Positions 33,728 through 43,020 of a stretch of 64,000 nt of DNA are shown here, piece by piece (position 1 is the stretch's first letter; the number at the start of each line of letters is the position of its first letter). The position numbers were made by a program, and so were the translations under genes. The notes under the pieces are model-generated. The model was not told the origin of the DNA and did no database searches. It saw only the letters and a program-made list of their open reading frames with translations. The DNA comes from MPNP01 sp965221445 (GTDB lineage Bacteria > Pseudomonadota > Alphaproteobacteria > Rhodobacterales > Rhodobacteraceae), in contig CBDCSF010000013.1 in assembly GCA_965221445.1 (NCBI GenBank), positions 1,984,001 through 2,048,000 of the forward strand. The letters are read 5' to 3'.

Positions 33728-34942
33728 TTATGACCGCCTGCTTCTTAAATTGATTAATTTCAAACGCAGTGCGTTCAGCTTGATAAAGCCACTGGCATCA
33801 TTCTGATCATAAGCCCCGGCATCATCCTCGAAAGTAACATGTTTTTCAGAGTATAAGGAATAGGGTGATTCCCTTCCTACAATCTGGACACTCCCTTTGT
33901 AGAGCTTTAATCTTACCTTTCCTGAAACAAATTCCTGACTTTTGTCTATCAATACCTGAAGCATTTCCCTTTCGGGGCTGAACCAATAACCATTATAGAT
34001 AAGCTCGGCATACCGGGGCATGATTTCATCCTTCAGATGAGCTGCTCCCCGATCAAGTGTGATTTGTTCTATCCCTCTATGAGCTTCCAACAATATTGTT
34101 CCGCCAGGTGTTTCATAGATTCCCCTTGATTTCATCCCAATGTAGCGATTTTCTACCAAATCCAGACGTCCGACCCCATGATTGCCACCTACCTTGTTCA
34201 ATTTTGACAGCAATTGTGCAGGAGATAATTTTTCCCCATTAATCGCTACCGGATCGCCCTGCTCAAAGGTAATTTCCAGATATTCCGGAGTATCAGGAGC
34301 CTTTTCCGGATCTGCAGTTCTCTGGTAAACAAAAGATGGTGCTTCAATAGCTGGATCTTCCAAAACCTTACCCTCAGAGGAAGTATGAAGCAAATTGGCA
34401 TCAACTGAAAAGGGTGCCTCACCCCTTTTATCCTTGGCAATAGGGATTTGATATTTTTCAGCAAAATCGATTAGTTTGGATCTGCTTGTCAGATTCCACT
34501 CACGCCATGGTGCAATGATTTTGATTTCGGGATTCAGAGCATAAGCGGAAAGCTCGAATCTGATTTGATCATTTCCCTTGCCCGTGGCCCCATGGGCAAT
34601 GGCATCTGCATTTGTACCAGCAGCAATTTCAACCAGTCTTTTGGCAATCAAAGGGCGTGCAATCGAAGTTCCCAATAGATACATTCCCTCATAAAGAGTG
34701 TTGGCTCTGAACATTGGGAACACAAAGTCCCTGACAAATTCCTCACGCAGGTCCTCAACATAGATTTCCCTGATACCAAGTATTTGGGCTTTTTTTCTGG
34801 CCGCTTCCAGCTCCTCTTCCTGTCCCAGATCGGCAGTAAAAGTAACGACCTCAGCCTGATATTGTGTTTGCAACCACTTCAGGATAATGGATGTGTCCAA
34901 ACCTCCTGAATAAGCCAATACAATCTTGTTTATCTTGTTCAT
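33728..34942 (-). CDS. argG: Argininosuccinate synthase
   Basis: Joins citrulline and aspartate with ATP to give argininosuccinate, the penultimate step of arginine synthesis. At 404 residues it is full length. The N-terminal P-loop of the PP type is AYSGGLDTS; later GTSIARPLIAKR, HGATGKGNDQIRFE and APWREW match the family, and SVDANLLHTSSEGKVLEDP is seen in outline. The C-terminal oligomerisation helix is present. It stands alone, 182 bases before rpmI on the same strand. With argB at 14.7 kb it covers part of the arginine pathway. Confidence 0.96.
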   Translation of the reverse strand: MNKINKIVLAYSGGLDTSIILKWLQTQYQAEVVTFTADLGQEEELEAARKKAQILGIREIYVEDLREEFVRDFVFPMFRANTLYEGMYLLGTSIARPLIAKRLVEIAAGTNADAIAHGATGKGNDQIRFELSAYALNPEIKIIAPWREWNLTSRSKLIDFAEKYQIPIAKDKRGEAPFSVDANLLHTSSEGKVLEDPAIEAPSFVYQRTADPEKAPDTPEYLEITFEQGDPVAINGEKLSPAQLLSKLNKVGGNHGVGRLDLVENRYIGMKSRGIYETPGGTILLEAHRGIEQITLDRGAAHLKDEIMPRYAELIYNGYWFSPEREMLQVLIDKSQEFVSGKVRLKLYKGSVQIVGRESPYSLYSEKHVTFEDDAGAYDQNDASGFIKLNALRLKLINLRSRRS

Positions 34943-35146
34943 TCCTCTCCCTGATTAGATTAAGAAGTCCACGGATAAAGGGTAAATATACTTTTGAAGA
35001 TGAGTTTTTAACCCCATCACACTCAGGTACAACTTTTGAATTTTACCTCTCACAATCACTTGGAGTTCGAAAACAACCGTCCTAAATTCGGGAAAATCCA
35101 ATTCCCAGCCACGAAAGGGTAAAGATTTGAATCAGGAAATCATATC

Positions 35147-36478
35147 TCATGTTTCTCCCATCAGGGCCTTGTCAAAAGGATAGGTTGTAAGGTTGTCGGG
35201 ACCATTTTCTGTTACCAGGACCTGATCTTCCAACTTAATTGAAAAATCCCCACCCTCAGGGCTGATCAATGCCTCGACGCAGAAAACCATTCCAGGTTCG
35301 ACACAATAATCAAAAGCACCCTTGGTATAACCATCAGGGTAGTTAATTCCCGGCCATTCATCACAGAGACCAACACCATGCATCAGAACACCGTATTTTT
35401 GTTTTTGGTAGATTGGGTCCAGTGTATGGCTCTTGAAGGTCAATTCGTCGAAATGGGTACCAGGTTGCAATAACTGCATATTGTACTGAATATGCTCAAC
35501 ACCATGTTTCATTGCATCAATCATGTCCTGTCGAGGTCTTTGATCTCCTATCCACCAGGTTCTAGAGATATCGGTACAAATACCATAACATCCTACCAGG
35601 TCCGTATCAAAGGCCAGAATTTCATTGTTCTGCAATTTTCTGGGGCCACACTCCTGAAACCAAGGGTTGGTTCGGGGTCCACTAGACAACAACCGGGTTT
35701 CGATCCATTCCCCTCCCCTTTTTATGTTTTCTGCGTGTAGAACTGCCCAGATTTCATCTTCCGTCATACCCGGTTTGGTTGTATCTTCCATTACCTTTAC
35801 AGATTTTTCACAGGCATGGCTTGCACACCGCATAGCCAGGATTTCATCAGGTCCTTTGATAGAACGGGACTTTTCTGTAATCTCCTCACCATTCATGACC
35901 TCAAGCCCAAGATTCTCCAAGGCGCGCAAACCGGAGACCATGATTTTATCCACGGCCAGCCTTTTATTGTTACCACCATGTTCTTTAATCAAATCATTAA
36001 CTTCATCAGCAAAGGTACCCGCCCTTTTCTCCTCGGCATCGCCTGCTGTGAAATAAAATATTGAGGCTCCTGTTCTTCTTTCCTTAACTAAGGGATTGAA
36101 CTTGGCAAGAAAAACGGAAGATTTGTAATCCCAAATGACCATATATCCATCGGCACAAAGTAAAACTGCCCGGAAAGGGTTGTGGGTGTTCCATAGTTGC
36201 ATGTTGGTCGAATCTGTAGCATATCTGATGTTAAGTGGATCAAAAAGTAAGAGTCCTCCGTAATCACGATCAATGATGTGTTGAGTTAATCGTTTCCAAC
36301 GATAATTTCGCATCTTTTCCAGGTTTGGCAGTTCCAAACCAGCGTCCTCCCATTCTCTGAACGCAAGCAATGTGGGGCCGATCTCCATACGGTCATGATC
36401 GTTAAGCGTCCCATCATTCAGATGTGTTCCCTTTGAAGGGTCAATTTTTCGGTGATCAGAATAATGTTCCTGGTCCAT
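35147..36478 (-). CDS. dddP: DMSP lyase DddP (M24 peptidase fold)
   Basis: Cleaves dimethylsulfoniopropionate into acrylate and dimethylsulfide; 443 residues of M24 (pita-bread) fold that lost peptidase activity. Nearly family-identical segments occur: FDPLNIRYATDSTNMQLWN, ENIKRGGEWIETRLL, GPRTNPWFQECGP and LMHGVGLCDEWP. The six metal ligands known from Ruegeria DddP are present at a constant offset of -4: D291, D293, D303, H367, E402 and E417. This separates it from ordinary prolidases and from ectoine hydrolase. ATG 36478 is preferred over TTG 36481, as GGAGG lies six bases upstream. A DUF3445 gene diverges from it across about 80 bases. Activity is inferred from family, but the match is close. 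Confidence 0.92.
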   Translation of the reverse strand: MDQEHYSDHRKIDPSKGTHLNDGTLNDHDRMEIGPTLLAFREWEDAGLELPNLEKMRNYRWKRLTQHIIDRDYGGLLLFDPLNIRYATDSTNMQLWNTHNPFRAVLLCADGYMVIWDYKSSVFLAKFNPLVKERRTGASIFYFTAGDAEEKRAGTFADEVNDLIKEHGGNNKRLAVDKIMVSGLRALENLGLEVMNGEEITEKSRSIKGPDEILAMRCASHACEKSVKVMEDTTKPGMTEDEIWAVLHAENIKRGGEWIETRLLSSGPRTNPWFQECGPRKLQNNEILAFDTDLVGCYGICTDISRTWWIGDQRPRQDMIDAMKHGVEHIQYNMQLLQPGTHFDELTFKSHTLDPIYQKQKYGVLMHGVGLCDEWPGINYPDGYTKGAFDYCVEPGMVFCVEALISPEGGDFSIKLEDQVLVTENGPDNLTTYPFDKALMGET

Positions 36479-36559
36479 CAATTTCCTCCCTAAACTGATT
36501 TCAATAACTCACTGTGATTTGATACAAGCAAGTGAACAAATAAATTCTTCAATTTTTCC

Positions 36560-37375
36560 TTGAAATTTTTGCCGATGCTTCATGAGTTTTACGAAATTTG
36601 TCAAGAAAATCTTTCCTTTGAACCTTGGGTGGAAGAAAAAACCAGAAGGTTGCCCGGAATTAATCCGCTTGGTCTCCAAAAATGGTTGTACCGCGATGAT
36701 GCTTTTGACAGGCAAATGCAATACAAGGATCTTCTTATTGAAGAGAAAAGAAACATAGTGTTTGACTGCTTTAAAGAAGGGGATCGTATAGCCGAAGAGT
36801 TGCTTCAGACCATTTGCGACTCGCTTCAAGGAGATAAGGATTATATTTGCGAAAGGGGGGTAGTGACCAGACCTGATGGTCAACGAATCGATTTAAGCGA
36901 AGATCATCCCCTGGTTATTGCGGGGCGTTTGGTTCAGGAGGATTTGTGCTTGTTGAGCTATTGCGAAGATCAACACATACTAGTTGGAGCCACATTGTGT
37001 TTTCCAGCGAGTTGGCTGCTTTCTGAAAAAATGGGATTGCCCCTTACATCAATTCATGATCCAGTTCCCCAGTACAATGATCGAATCGCCAAAGTTGTTC
37101 AGAGGATGTTTGATAATCTTCAGCCCGGGAGGGTCGTATTCAGGGGGAATTATCTATCGTATTCAAACCCGGATCTCCACCAACCAAGAAGCATGAATCA
37201 AAGACGAAACAGAGATGATGTCGGCAAAAAGTGGGCCAGGGTAGAACGTCAAACCTTGAGAAAACTGGATCAGACCAAGGGTGTTGTCTTCGGGATCCAT
37301 ACATCAGTCTGTCCTGAAGAAAGGCTATCCAACCGAGAGGAGTTTAAGATTTTCCTAGCCGAAAAGGAAAACTGA
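36560..37375 (+). CDS. DUF3445 / haem-dependent oxidative N-demethylase-like protein
   Basis: A 271-residue protein of the DUF3445 (HDM_alpha) family, whose studied members use haem and a flavin partner to oxidatively demethylate dimethylamine (DmmA) or related compounds. Features include FEPWVEEKTRRLPGINPL, LSEDHPLVIAGRLVQEDLC (seen in outline), LCFPASWLLSEKMGLPL and IHDPVPQYND; the IHxPVP and RGNYL segments are characteristic. TTG 36560 or ATG 36575 could start it; neither has a good ribosome site. No reductase or second subunit adjoins it, so a true dimethylamine monooxygenase is unproved. It diverges from dddP. Confidence 0.8.
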   Translation: MKFLPMLHEFYEICQENLSFEPWVEEKTRRLPGINPLGLQKWLYRDDAFDRQMQYKDLLIEEKRNIVFDCFKEGDRIAEELLQTICDSLQGDKDYICERGVVTRPDGQRIDLSEDHPLVIAGRLVQEDLCLLSYCEDQHILVGATLCFPASWLLSEKMGLPLTSIHDPVPQYNDRIAKVVQRMFDNLQPGRVVFRGNYLSYSNPDLHQPRSMNQRRNRDDVGKKWARVERQTLRKLDQTKGVVFGIHTSVCPEERLSNREEFKIFLAEKEN

Positions 37376-37472
37376 TACTATTGAACTTATATAACCACAT
37401 GGTTTCCCAAAGAATTTTGGGATCAAAAAATTATTAATTTCAGCTTTTTCAATTTGGGAGGAATATTAATCT

Positions 37473-38078
37473 GTGTCACTAAACCTGACATTTGATAAAA
37501 TACGGGTTGGTTTGCAAACCTACCACGGTGAATCTTCGGATTTTATGTTGAATGAAAACCTGTCAGACATAAAACCCAGAGCCAGAGAACCAGCCAGCGT
37601 TCTAATTCCATTGGTCAGGAAATCAGACGGTATAATGGTTATTTTTACCCGAAGAGCCAGCCATCTAAAATATCATGCAGGACAAATTTCATTTCCTGGT
37701 GGGAAAACCGAACAAAGGGACAAGGATTATTTATCAACGGCCCTGCGTGAAGCCAAGGAGGAAATTGATCTGGATCCAACCCAGGTGGAGATCTTGGGTC
37801 AGTGCCCTCCACATGAAACAGTAACCGGTTTCAGGATTACTCCATTTGTTGGCAAGGTGGATCCCGAATTTAATCCCTCCCCTCAAATTGAGGAGGTTGC
37901 CGAGATTTTTGAAGTTTCCCTGAACTTTCTAATGGATATATCAAATTATCGGATTGAAGCAATAACAAGGGAAGGGAAGGAATACAGATATATCGGTCTC
38001 AATTATCACGAGTACCATATCTGGGGAGCAACAGCTAGAATTCTCCATGGTTTTGCCAGCCATTTCAACGAGCAATGA
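37473..38078 (+). CDS. CoA pyrophosphatase (Nudix, NudL-like)
   Basis: A 201-residue Nudix hydrolase of the CoAse type, splitting CoA into 3',5'-ADP and phosphopantetheine. The CoA-specific UPF0035 motif is present (FTRRASHLKYHAGQISFPGGK, seen as HLKYHAGQISFPGG) and merges with the Nudix box GGKTEQRD...ALREAKEEIDL. Start is GTG 37473, with GGGAGG about 16 bases upstream and a weak spacing. Its TGA overlaps the ATG of cca, so the two genes are coupled; that pairing is common in alphaproteobacteria. Confidence 0.9.
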   Translation: MSLNLTFDKIRVGLQTYHGESSDFMLNENLSDIKPRAREPASVLIPLVRKSDGIMVIFTRRASHLKYHAGQISFPGGKTEQRDKDYLSTALREAKEEIDLDPTQVEILGQCPPHETVTGFRITPFVGKVDPEFNPSPQIEEVAEIFEVSLNFLMDISNYRIEAITREGKEYRYIGLNYHEYHIWGATARILHGFASHFNEQ

Positions 38079-39229
38079 ATCTAAAACCTCTTTGGCAAGA
38101 AGACCCATTTCTCGTCAGATTATTCGACCTTTTCAGACGAGAAGGTTTTAGATTATTCTTTGTGGGAGGATGTGTCAGGGACAAACTTTTGGGCAAGACT
38201 GTTTCTGACATTGATATGGCAACTGATGCTACCCCACCGGAAATGATAGGGATTTTTCAAAAAGAGGACATTAGGTACAAAACCTTGGGGATTGAGTTTG
38301 GCTCACTGGTAGTCGTGCCGCAGGGGATTTGTATTACCTCTTTTCGTGAGGATATCAAAGCCTATGGGAGAAAGGTAGATGTGAGCTTTACAAGAGATTT
38401 GGAAAAGGACTCTGCCCGAAGAGATTTCACCATAAATGCTCTATATGCTGATTTTGAGGGAAATGTAATTGACCCTCAAGGAGGGATAGCTGATCTCAAG
38501 AGAAAACAGGTGAGGTTTATTGGCAATCCGGATGATCGCATAAATGAGGATTACCTTCGAGTATTGAGATTTTTTCGCTTCAGTTCGATTTATGGTGATC
38601 CTTCCAAGGGATGTGATCCAAGAGGATTGGCTGCTATTAAACAGTTTCAGGCAGAAAATCTTTGGCACTTGAATGGATATCGCATAAGATCGGAAATTTT
38701 ACGTGTACTGTCGGTAAGACCCCTCTTTTGGTGTCTCAAAGAATGGCAGAAGACATCAAGCTGGAAATGGATCTTTCCAGACGGTTGTTCAAAAGAGCAT
38801 AGGAAATTGGAGGAATTGGAAGAAGAATACCAGATTGAACCCAACAATATAACGAGCTTGGCAGTGCTGAAAATCTCCGAATTCAACTTCAGGATTATCT
38901 TCACCAATGCCGAACTTGCGAACCTTGAAACCTTGTCAAAATTCTTGGAGGAAAAAGACCAAACCCTTGAGAAACTGGCCTACTGGTATGGTAAAAATAC
39001 GGCAGAATCTATAGTTTTGACTAGAGCTGCTCTTGGTATTGTGGAAATTGAACCAGACTTTAGAAATCGAGTTGAATTTGCTGCAACCCGTACATTTCCG
39101 GTTAAAGCTGGGGATATAATGAGCAGATTTAAGGGGAAGGAATTGGGAGAAAAGCTAAAGTATTTGGAGGGGGAATGGGTCTCCTCGGGGTTTGAGTTAT
39201 CCAAAACAGCTCTTTTGAAATTACTTTAG
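38075..39229 (+). CDS. cca: CCA-adding tRNA nucleotidyltransferase
   Basis: Class II poly(A) polymerase/CCA-adding family enzyme of 384 residues that repairs or builds the tRNA 3' CCA. The catalytic head has FFVGGCVRDKLLGK and the metal-binding DIDMATDATP, then RRDFTINALYAD and RINEDYLRVLRFFRF (the neck motifs for nucleotide choice). The C-terminal body is divergent, as usual in alphaproteobacteria. Its ATG overlaps the CoA pyrophosphatase stop (ATGA). The tRNA-Arg in this window already encodes CCA, so at least part of its role is repair. Confidence 0.92.
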   Translation: MNLKPLWQEDPFLVRLFDLFRREGFRLFFVGGCVRDKLLGKTVSDIDMATDATPPEMIGIFQKEDIRYKTLGIEFGSLVVVPQGICITSFREDIKAYGRKVDVSFTRDLEKDSARRDFTINALYADFEGNVIDPQGGIADLKRKQVRFIGNPDDRINEDYLRVLRFFRFSSIYGDPSKGCDPRGLAAIKQFQAENLWHLNGYRIRSEILRVLSVRPLFWCLKEWQKTSSWKWIFPDGCSKEHRKLEELEEEYQIEPNNITSLAVLKISEFNFRIIFTNAELANLETLSKFLEEKDQTLEKLAYWYGKNTAESIVLTRAALGIVEIEPDFRNRVEFAATRTFPVKAGDIMSRFKGKELGEKLKYLEGEWVSSGFELSKTALLKLL

Positions 39230-39271
39230 AAAAGAGATACAAATAGGAATTTAAAATTAGGGCTAACGGTC

Positions 39272-41128
39272 TTGTTTTCAGGTAAATTGATAAATCCTTA
39301 CCAGTATTCAGAAGGTGTCCCACCCCAAACCCTTGGCAGGTTTTACATCTGGTGCCTGAAAGGTTCATTCCCACTGATAATAATTGGTTGTGCCGTGTCG
39401 ATGGTGGCAGGTTCACTGGAAGTATTTTCAGCGCTAATTCTGGGGTTGGTGATTGATAGTGCAGTATCAAGTGATTTAAACAATATCTTTACTGACAATG
39501 TTTTGCTCCTTGGTGGAGCAGTAATTTTCTTTCTGGTTGTTCGTCCCTTTGCCTTTGGGGGAAGTGCATATGTTAATGCTGTCCTGATCGGGCCGAATAT
39601 TAATTCTCTTGTACTTTCAAGACTCCATCGTCACACCATGGACCAGGCCATTTCCTTTTTCGATGATGATTTTGCTGGCCGGATTTCACAGAAACAGTTA
39701 CAAGCTTCCAGGGCCATTTCGGATACAGTAAACGAGTTTGTCAACGTAATTTCCTTTGCCATGGCTTCGCTGTTTGGATCTTTCCTTCTTTTGATTTCTA
39801 TTGATTTCAGAATTGCCTTATCCCTGATTGTCTGGCTTTTTTGCTACATCTTTCTCATACGATGGTTTTTGCCCAGAATCAGGATGAGATCGGCCCAAAG
39901 AGCAGGTGCCAGATCGTTGCTTTCCGGTCAAATTGTCGATACTATTACCAACATCCGAACAGTCAAACTATTTGCTCATAACCGTCACGAGGATAGAGCT
40001 GCACTGGATGCTTTGGAAAACTTTCGTGGCAGAGCCACAGAGTTTGGTTTGGTTGCTTCTTCCTTCAGATATTTTTTGATGTTGCTTTCCGGGTTTCTGC
40101 CTGTCATTCTAGTTGGAGGTTCGCTTTTACTTTGGACAAATGGACTTGCAACAACCGGAGATATAGCCGCCACCGGGTCTGTTGCTATCAGGATAGCTCA
40201 AATGTCAGGCTGGGTCAGCTTCGTACTCATGGCAATTTATTCAAATGTGGGAGAAGCCGAAGACGGAATGAGGACCTTGGCTCATCCTCATCAACTCGTC
40301 GATACCCCAGATGCCAAGTCTGTCCCCAGATTGGAAGGCAGTATAGAATTCAAGGATGTTTCTTTTCGATATGGAAGAGAAATCGGAGGGGTTTCAAACA
40401 TTAATCTACTAATCAAACCAGGTGAACATATAGGCTTGGTCGGGGAATCAGGTGCAGGAAAATCCACACTGGTTACTCTTCTGATGAGATTATATGACAC
40501 TGAAGGGGGGAACATCCTTATTGATGGAACCGATATTCGCTATATGACGCAGGAAAGCCTTCGCAAGCATATAAGTATGGTAACTCAGGAAACAGCCATG
40601 TTCAATCGATCAGCTTGGGAAAATATTGCTTACGGTAATCCACTGGCAACGAGAGAAGAAGTCATTGAAGCGTCGAACAAAGCACAAGCCCATGAGTTCA
40701 TAGTTTACATGGAGGACCGTTTTGGTCGCAAGGGGTACGATGCGCATTTGGGTGAAAGAGGGGTAAAGCTATCTGGTGGGCAAAGACAAAGGATTGCCTT
40801 GGCAAGAGCAGTCTTGAAAGATGCACCAATCCTTGTTTTGGATGAAGCGACCTCAGCATTGGATTCGACTGTCGAAGCTTACATTCAGGATGCATTACGG
40901 AAAATTGTCGTAGGGAAAACAGTAATTGCCATAGCTCATAGACTTTCAACCATTTTACGAATGGACCGGATCGTTGTCATGCATGGAGGGAATATTGTAG
41001 AGCAGGGTACTGTTGATGACTTGCTTTCAAAGGGAGGAGTTTTTAGCCAGCATTGGGAAAAGCAGGTGGGTGGTTTTATTGGGATTGATCCTGATTCTGA
41101 TAGCCAAATCAGAGCAAAAGCTGGTTAG
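39272..41128 (+). CDS. MsbA-like ABC exporter (fused membrane and ATPase domains)
   Basis: Half-transporter of 618 residues. The membrane domain (about 25-330) has six hydrophobic segments, and the ATPase domain has Walker A GESGAGKST, Q-loop VTQETAMFN, signature LSGGQRQRIALARA and Walker B ILVLDEATSALDS. It is of the multidrug/lipid exporter group; the family also includes MsbA and peptide exporters. Substrate unknown. TTG 39272 is the best in-frame start (AGGG ten bases upstream). It follows cca by 42 bases and converges on the Dnd island, 45 bases from the dndB stop. It may be cotranscribed with cca. Confidence 0.88.
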   Translation: MFSGKLINPYQYSEGVPPQTLGRFYIWCLKGSFPLIIIGCAVSMVAGSLEVFSALILGLVIDSAVSSDLNNIFTDNVLLLGGAVIFFLVVRPFAFGGSAYVNAVLIGPNINSLVLSRLHRHTMDQAISFFDDDFAGRISQKQLQASRAISDTVNEFVNVISFAMASLFGSFLLLISIDFRIALSLIVWLFCYIFLIRWFLPRIRMRSAQRAGARSLLSGQIVDTITNIRTVKLFAHNRHEDRAALDALENFRGRATEFGLVASSFRYFLMLLSGFLPVILVGGSLLLWTNGLATTGDIAATGSVAIRIAQMSGWVSFVLMAIYSNVGEAEDGMRTLAHPHQLVDTPDAKSVPRLEGSIEFKDVSFRYGREIGGVSNINLLIKPGEHIGLVGESGAGKSTLVTLLMRLYDTEGGNILIDGTDIRYMTQESLRKHISMVTQETAMFNRSAWENIAYGNPLATREEVIEASNKAQAHEFIVYMEDRFGRKGYDAHLGERGVKLSGGQRQRIALARAVLKDAPILVLDEATSALDSTVEAYIQDALRKIVVGKTVIAIAHRLSTILRMDRIVVMHGGNIVEQGTVDDLLSKGGVFSQHWEKQVGGFIGIDPDSDSQIRAKAG

Positions 41129-41173
41129 AAATTTCTGAAGTTATTTTTCGTTTTTAAACCAAAAAGTAACTAC

Positions 41174-42463
41174 TCATGTAGTTTCATTTAGAGAAAGTTT
41201 TTGGGGAAGTTCTGCAGAATCATTCTGTAAAACCATTCTATAGTCTTTCAGAAGATTATTATCTTTATCGGATTCAATCCCACACATAAACTTCAATAAT
41301 TTGGTTGCTAGTACACGTCCCTTAGAAATCATTTTATTTTGTTCTGGGTCCCAGATTACGTTTTCGTAGGGTGGAGTTCTCATATCTATTGGAAAAAACT
41401 TAGCAGTTCTCAAAGCAAATTCAAAATCATCTTTTTTTGTTAAATCAGCAATTATTACTGCAAACATTATTTGTCCTAATGGTCGAAACAGAACATTACA
41501 TACTTCAGGAGAACGTTCATATTCTGCAATTCCATCTTTGGCACCTTGTTCAAAAAATTTATTTAGCTCATTATTAATATTTTTCAGACCATCAAAATAA
41601 TTAATAACCCTATCATAATAATAGTTTATCCTCTCATCAGAAAGTCGAATTGTTTTTGCTCCTTTAATTTCTTCACGTTCCTTTTTATTGGTGGCCAAGA
41701 CATAGGGTAATAAAATTTTGATTATTCTGTAAAGGGTTGCAATAGTAAACAATGATGATGACTTTTTGGGTATAGCATCCGTGAAACGCTCTATATCAAC
41801 CTGACCTTTTGAAAACCATTTATGTTCGTCTACCAATTGCCGAGAAAGGATCGCGGCTAGATCGACCTCATCAAGGATAATTATATCTTTTTTTCCTACT
41901 GGAATTGAATGTTTATTTAGATCAACAAATAGACGCCGAGTCCTTTTTATCCCTTCATCGGAATTTTTGTGAGATACGAATAAAACTGTTAATGAGTCTT
42001 TATTTTTATTGTCATCTGTATCTAATGCTTCTTTGATTCCTGCTACTCTGTGTTGACCGTCAATGGCAAACATTTGTTCATCACCTTGGAGTTCAAGAAA
42101 ACCAATTCTATCTTTTGCTTCAAGAAATTTCAGTTTCGCGGCACTAAAATCTGCATATGGTTCAACCTTGAAAGGATGCCATAAGGGGTTACCCCCGTAA
42201 ATACCAACAACTATAGAATTAAAAAAACGTGCTTCGTTGGAATTTAAGTATTCAGCAATTTGAATTGTTCTATTAAACTTTCCAGAATTACAATCTTGTA
42301 GTTGTCTTTGTATCAACTCACTTAACCGATTATTTTTATGAATCTCACGAGCAAAGCTTATACGCTTTTTGACTTCAGAGAGAGACATTGTTACCGAATA
42401 ATACTCCCAATTCCCAAAATTTGCTTGTAAAGCAGGCAATAATATTGGGTTATTCATTGCCAT
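41174..42463 (-). CDS. dndB: DGQHR-domain protein, DndB-like
   Basis: A 429-residue protein with the DGQHR motif (residues 135-139, FAIDGQHRVAGI) that defines the DndB/DGQHR family. FVDLNKHSIPVGKKDIIILDEVD, seen in outline, follows as in DndB. In known Dnd systems DndB is a regulator that represses the operon and tunes modification; related proteins also act in restriction. It is the last of six minus-strand genes, its start overlapping the GIY-YIG-like gene by ten bases. Similarity outside the motif cannot be quantified here, so it could be another DGQHR protein. The system has no separate DndFGH genes. Confidence 0.8.
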   Translation of the reverse strand: MAMNNPILLPALQANFGNWEYYSVTMSLSEVKKRISFAREIHKNNRLSELIQRQLQDCNSGKFNRTIQIAEYLNSNEARFFNSIVVGIYGGNPLWHPFKVEPYADFSAAKLKFLEAKDRIGFLELQGDEQMFAIDGQHRVAGIKEALDTDDNKNKDSLTVLFVSHKNSDEGIKRTRRLFVDLNKHSIPVGKKDIIILDEVDLAAILSRQLVDEHKWFSKGQVDIERFTDAIPKKSSSLFTIATLYRIIKILLPYVLATNKKEREEIKGAKTIRLSDERINYYYDRVINYFDGLKNINNELNKFFEQGAKDGIAEYERSPEVCNVLFRPLGQIMFAVIIADLTKKDDFEFALRTAKFFPIDMRTPPYENVIWDPEQNKMISKGRVLATKLLKFMCGIESDKDNNLLKDYRMVLQNDSAELPQKLSLNETT

Positions 42464-42996
42464 GCGCTTTTTCCTCCACGAACTTTTGCTGAGTAATCTT
42501 TAATACTGTAAGGTGGCATCATAGCATCGTTAAAATCTTTTTCTAATTGTTTAAGTGTCTGAATATCTTCCACTATAACCCACCCAAATGATAATTCGCC
42601 ATCAAATACGTTAAGAAATTTTTTCACAGGGATTCGGCCATTATCCTTTTGCTTCTCACTAAGATACTCTTTAAATCGAACTTTTAGAGTACGGAAGGTT
42701 ATTCCTCCGTATAAAGCTAACCCAATTGTAGGTAAACACCTTAATTTATGCCCAATATAAAAGCAGTATAAACCTGGCTTCTCAGGAATTTTATTAACAT
42801 TATTTGGTTCAAAAAGAGTGAAACTCCAATTATATTCGTATTCTTCACAAAACTTTTTCCATCTAGACGGATTAAGCTGAATTTTAACATTTCGTAACTC
42901 TTTCGATCCCAATTCTTTCAAGAAAGCTTCTTGTGCCAATTTAACTCCTTTTTTGACTAGTTTGTAAAAACCATACGAAATTAAATACGAAAACAA
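42454..42996 (-). CDS. GIY-YIG nuclease-like protein in the Dnd operon
   Basis: A 180-residue protein with a probable GIY-YIG domain at about residues 72-160: GLYCFYIG (75-82; GLY for GIY), LYGGI (95-99; YGG for YIG), then R107 in VRFKEYL and E152 in LEKDF, matching the catalytic Tyr/Tyr/Arg/Glu order of the family. The first 60 residues begin with a hydrophobic helix-like segment and form an unknown domain. It lies between the DndE-ATPase gene (24 bases) and dndB (10-base overlap), so it belongs to the operon. A nuclease placed in a modification operon without dndFGH suggests a restriction or repair role, which is inference only. It could also be an inactive relative. Confidence 0.65.
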   Translation of the reverse strand: MFSYLISYGFYKLVKKGVKLAQEAFLKELGSKELRNVKIQLNPSRWKKFCEEYEYNWSFTLFEPNNVNKIPEKPGLYCFYIGHKLRCLPTIGLALYGGITFRTLKVRFKEYLSEKQKDNGRIPVKKFLNVFDGELSFGWVIVEDIQTLKQLEKDFNDAMMPPYSIKDYSAKVRGGKSAWQ

Positions 42997-43020
42997 TAAT
43001 CAATTGTCTTCTAGCAAAGA

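Noticed and set aside
35147..36478. Annotating the M24 protein as Xaa-Pro peptidase or ectoine hydrolase
   Set aside because: Long near-identical DddP segments and the constant offset of all metal ligands fit DddP better.
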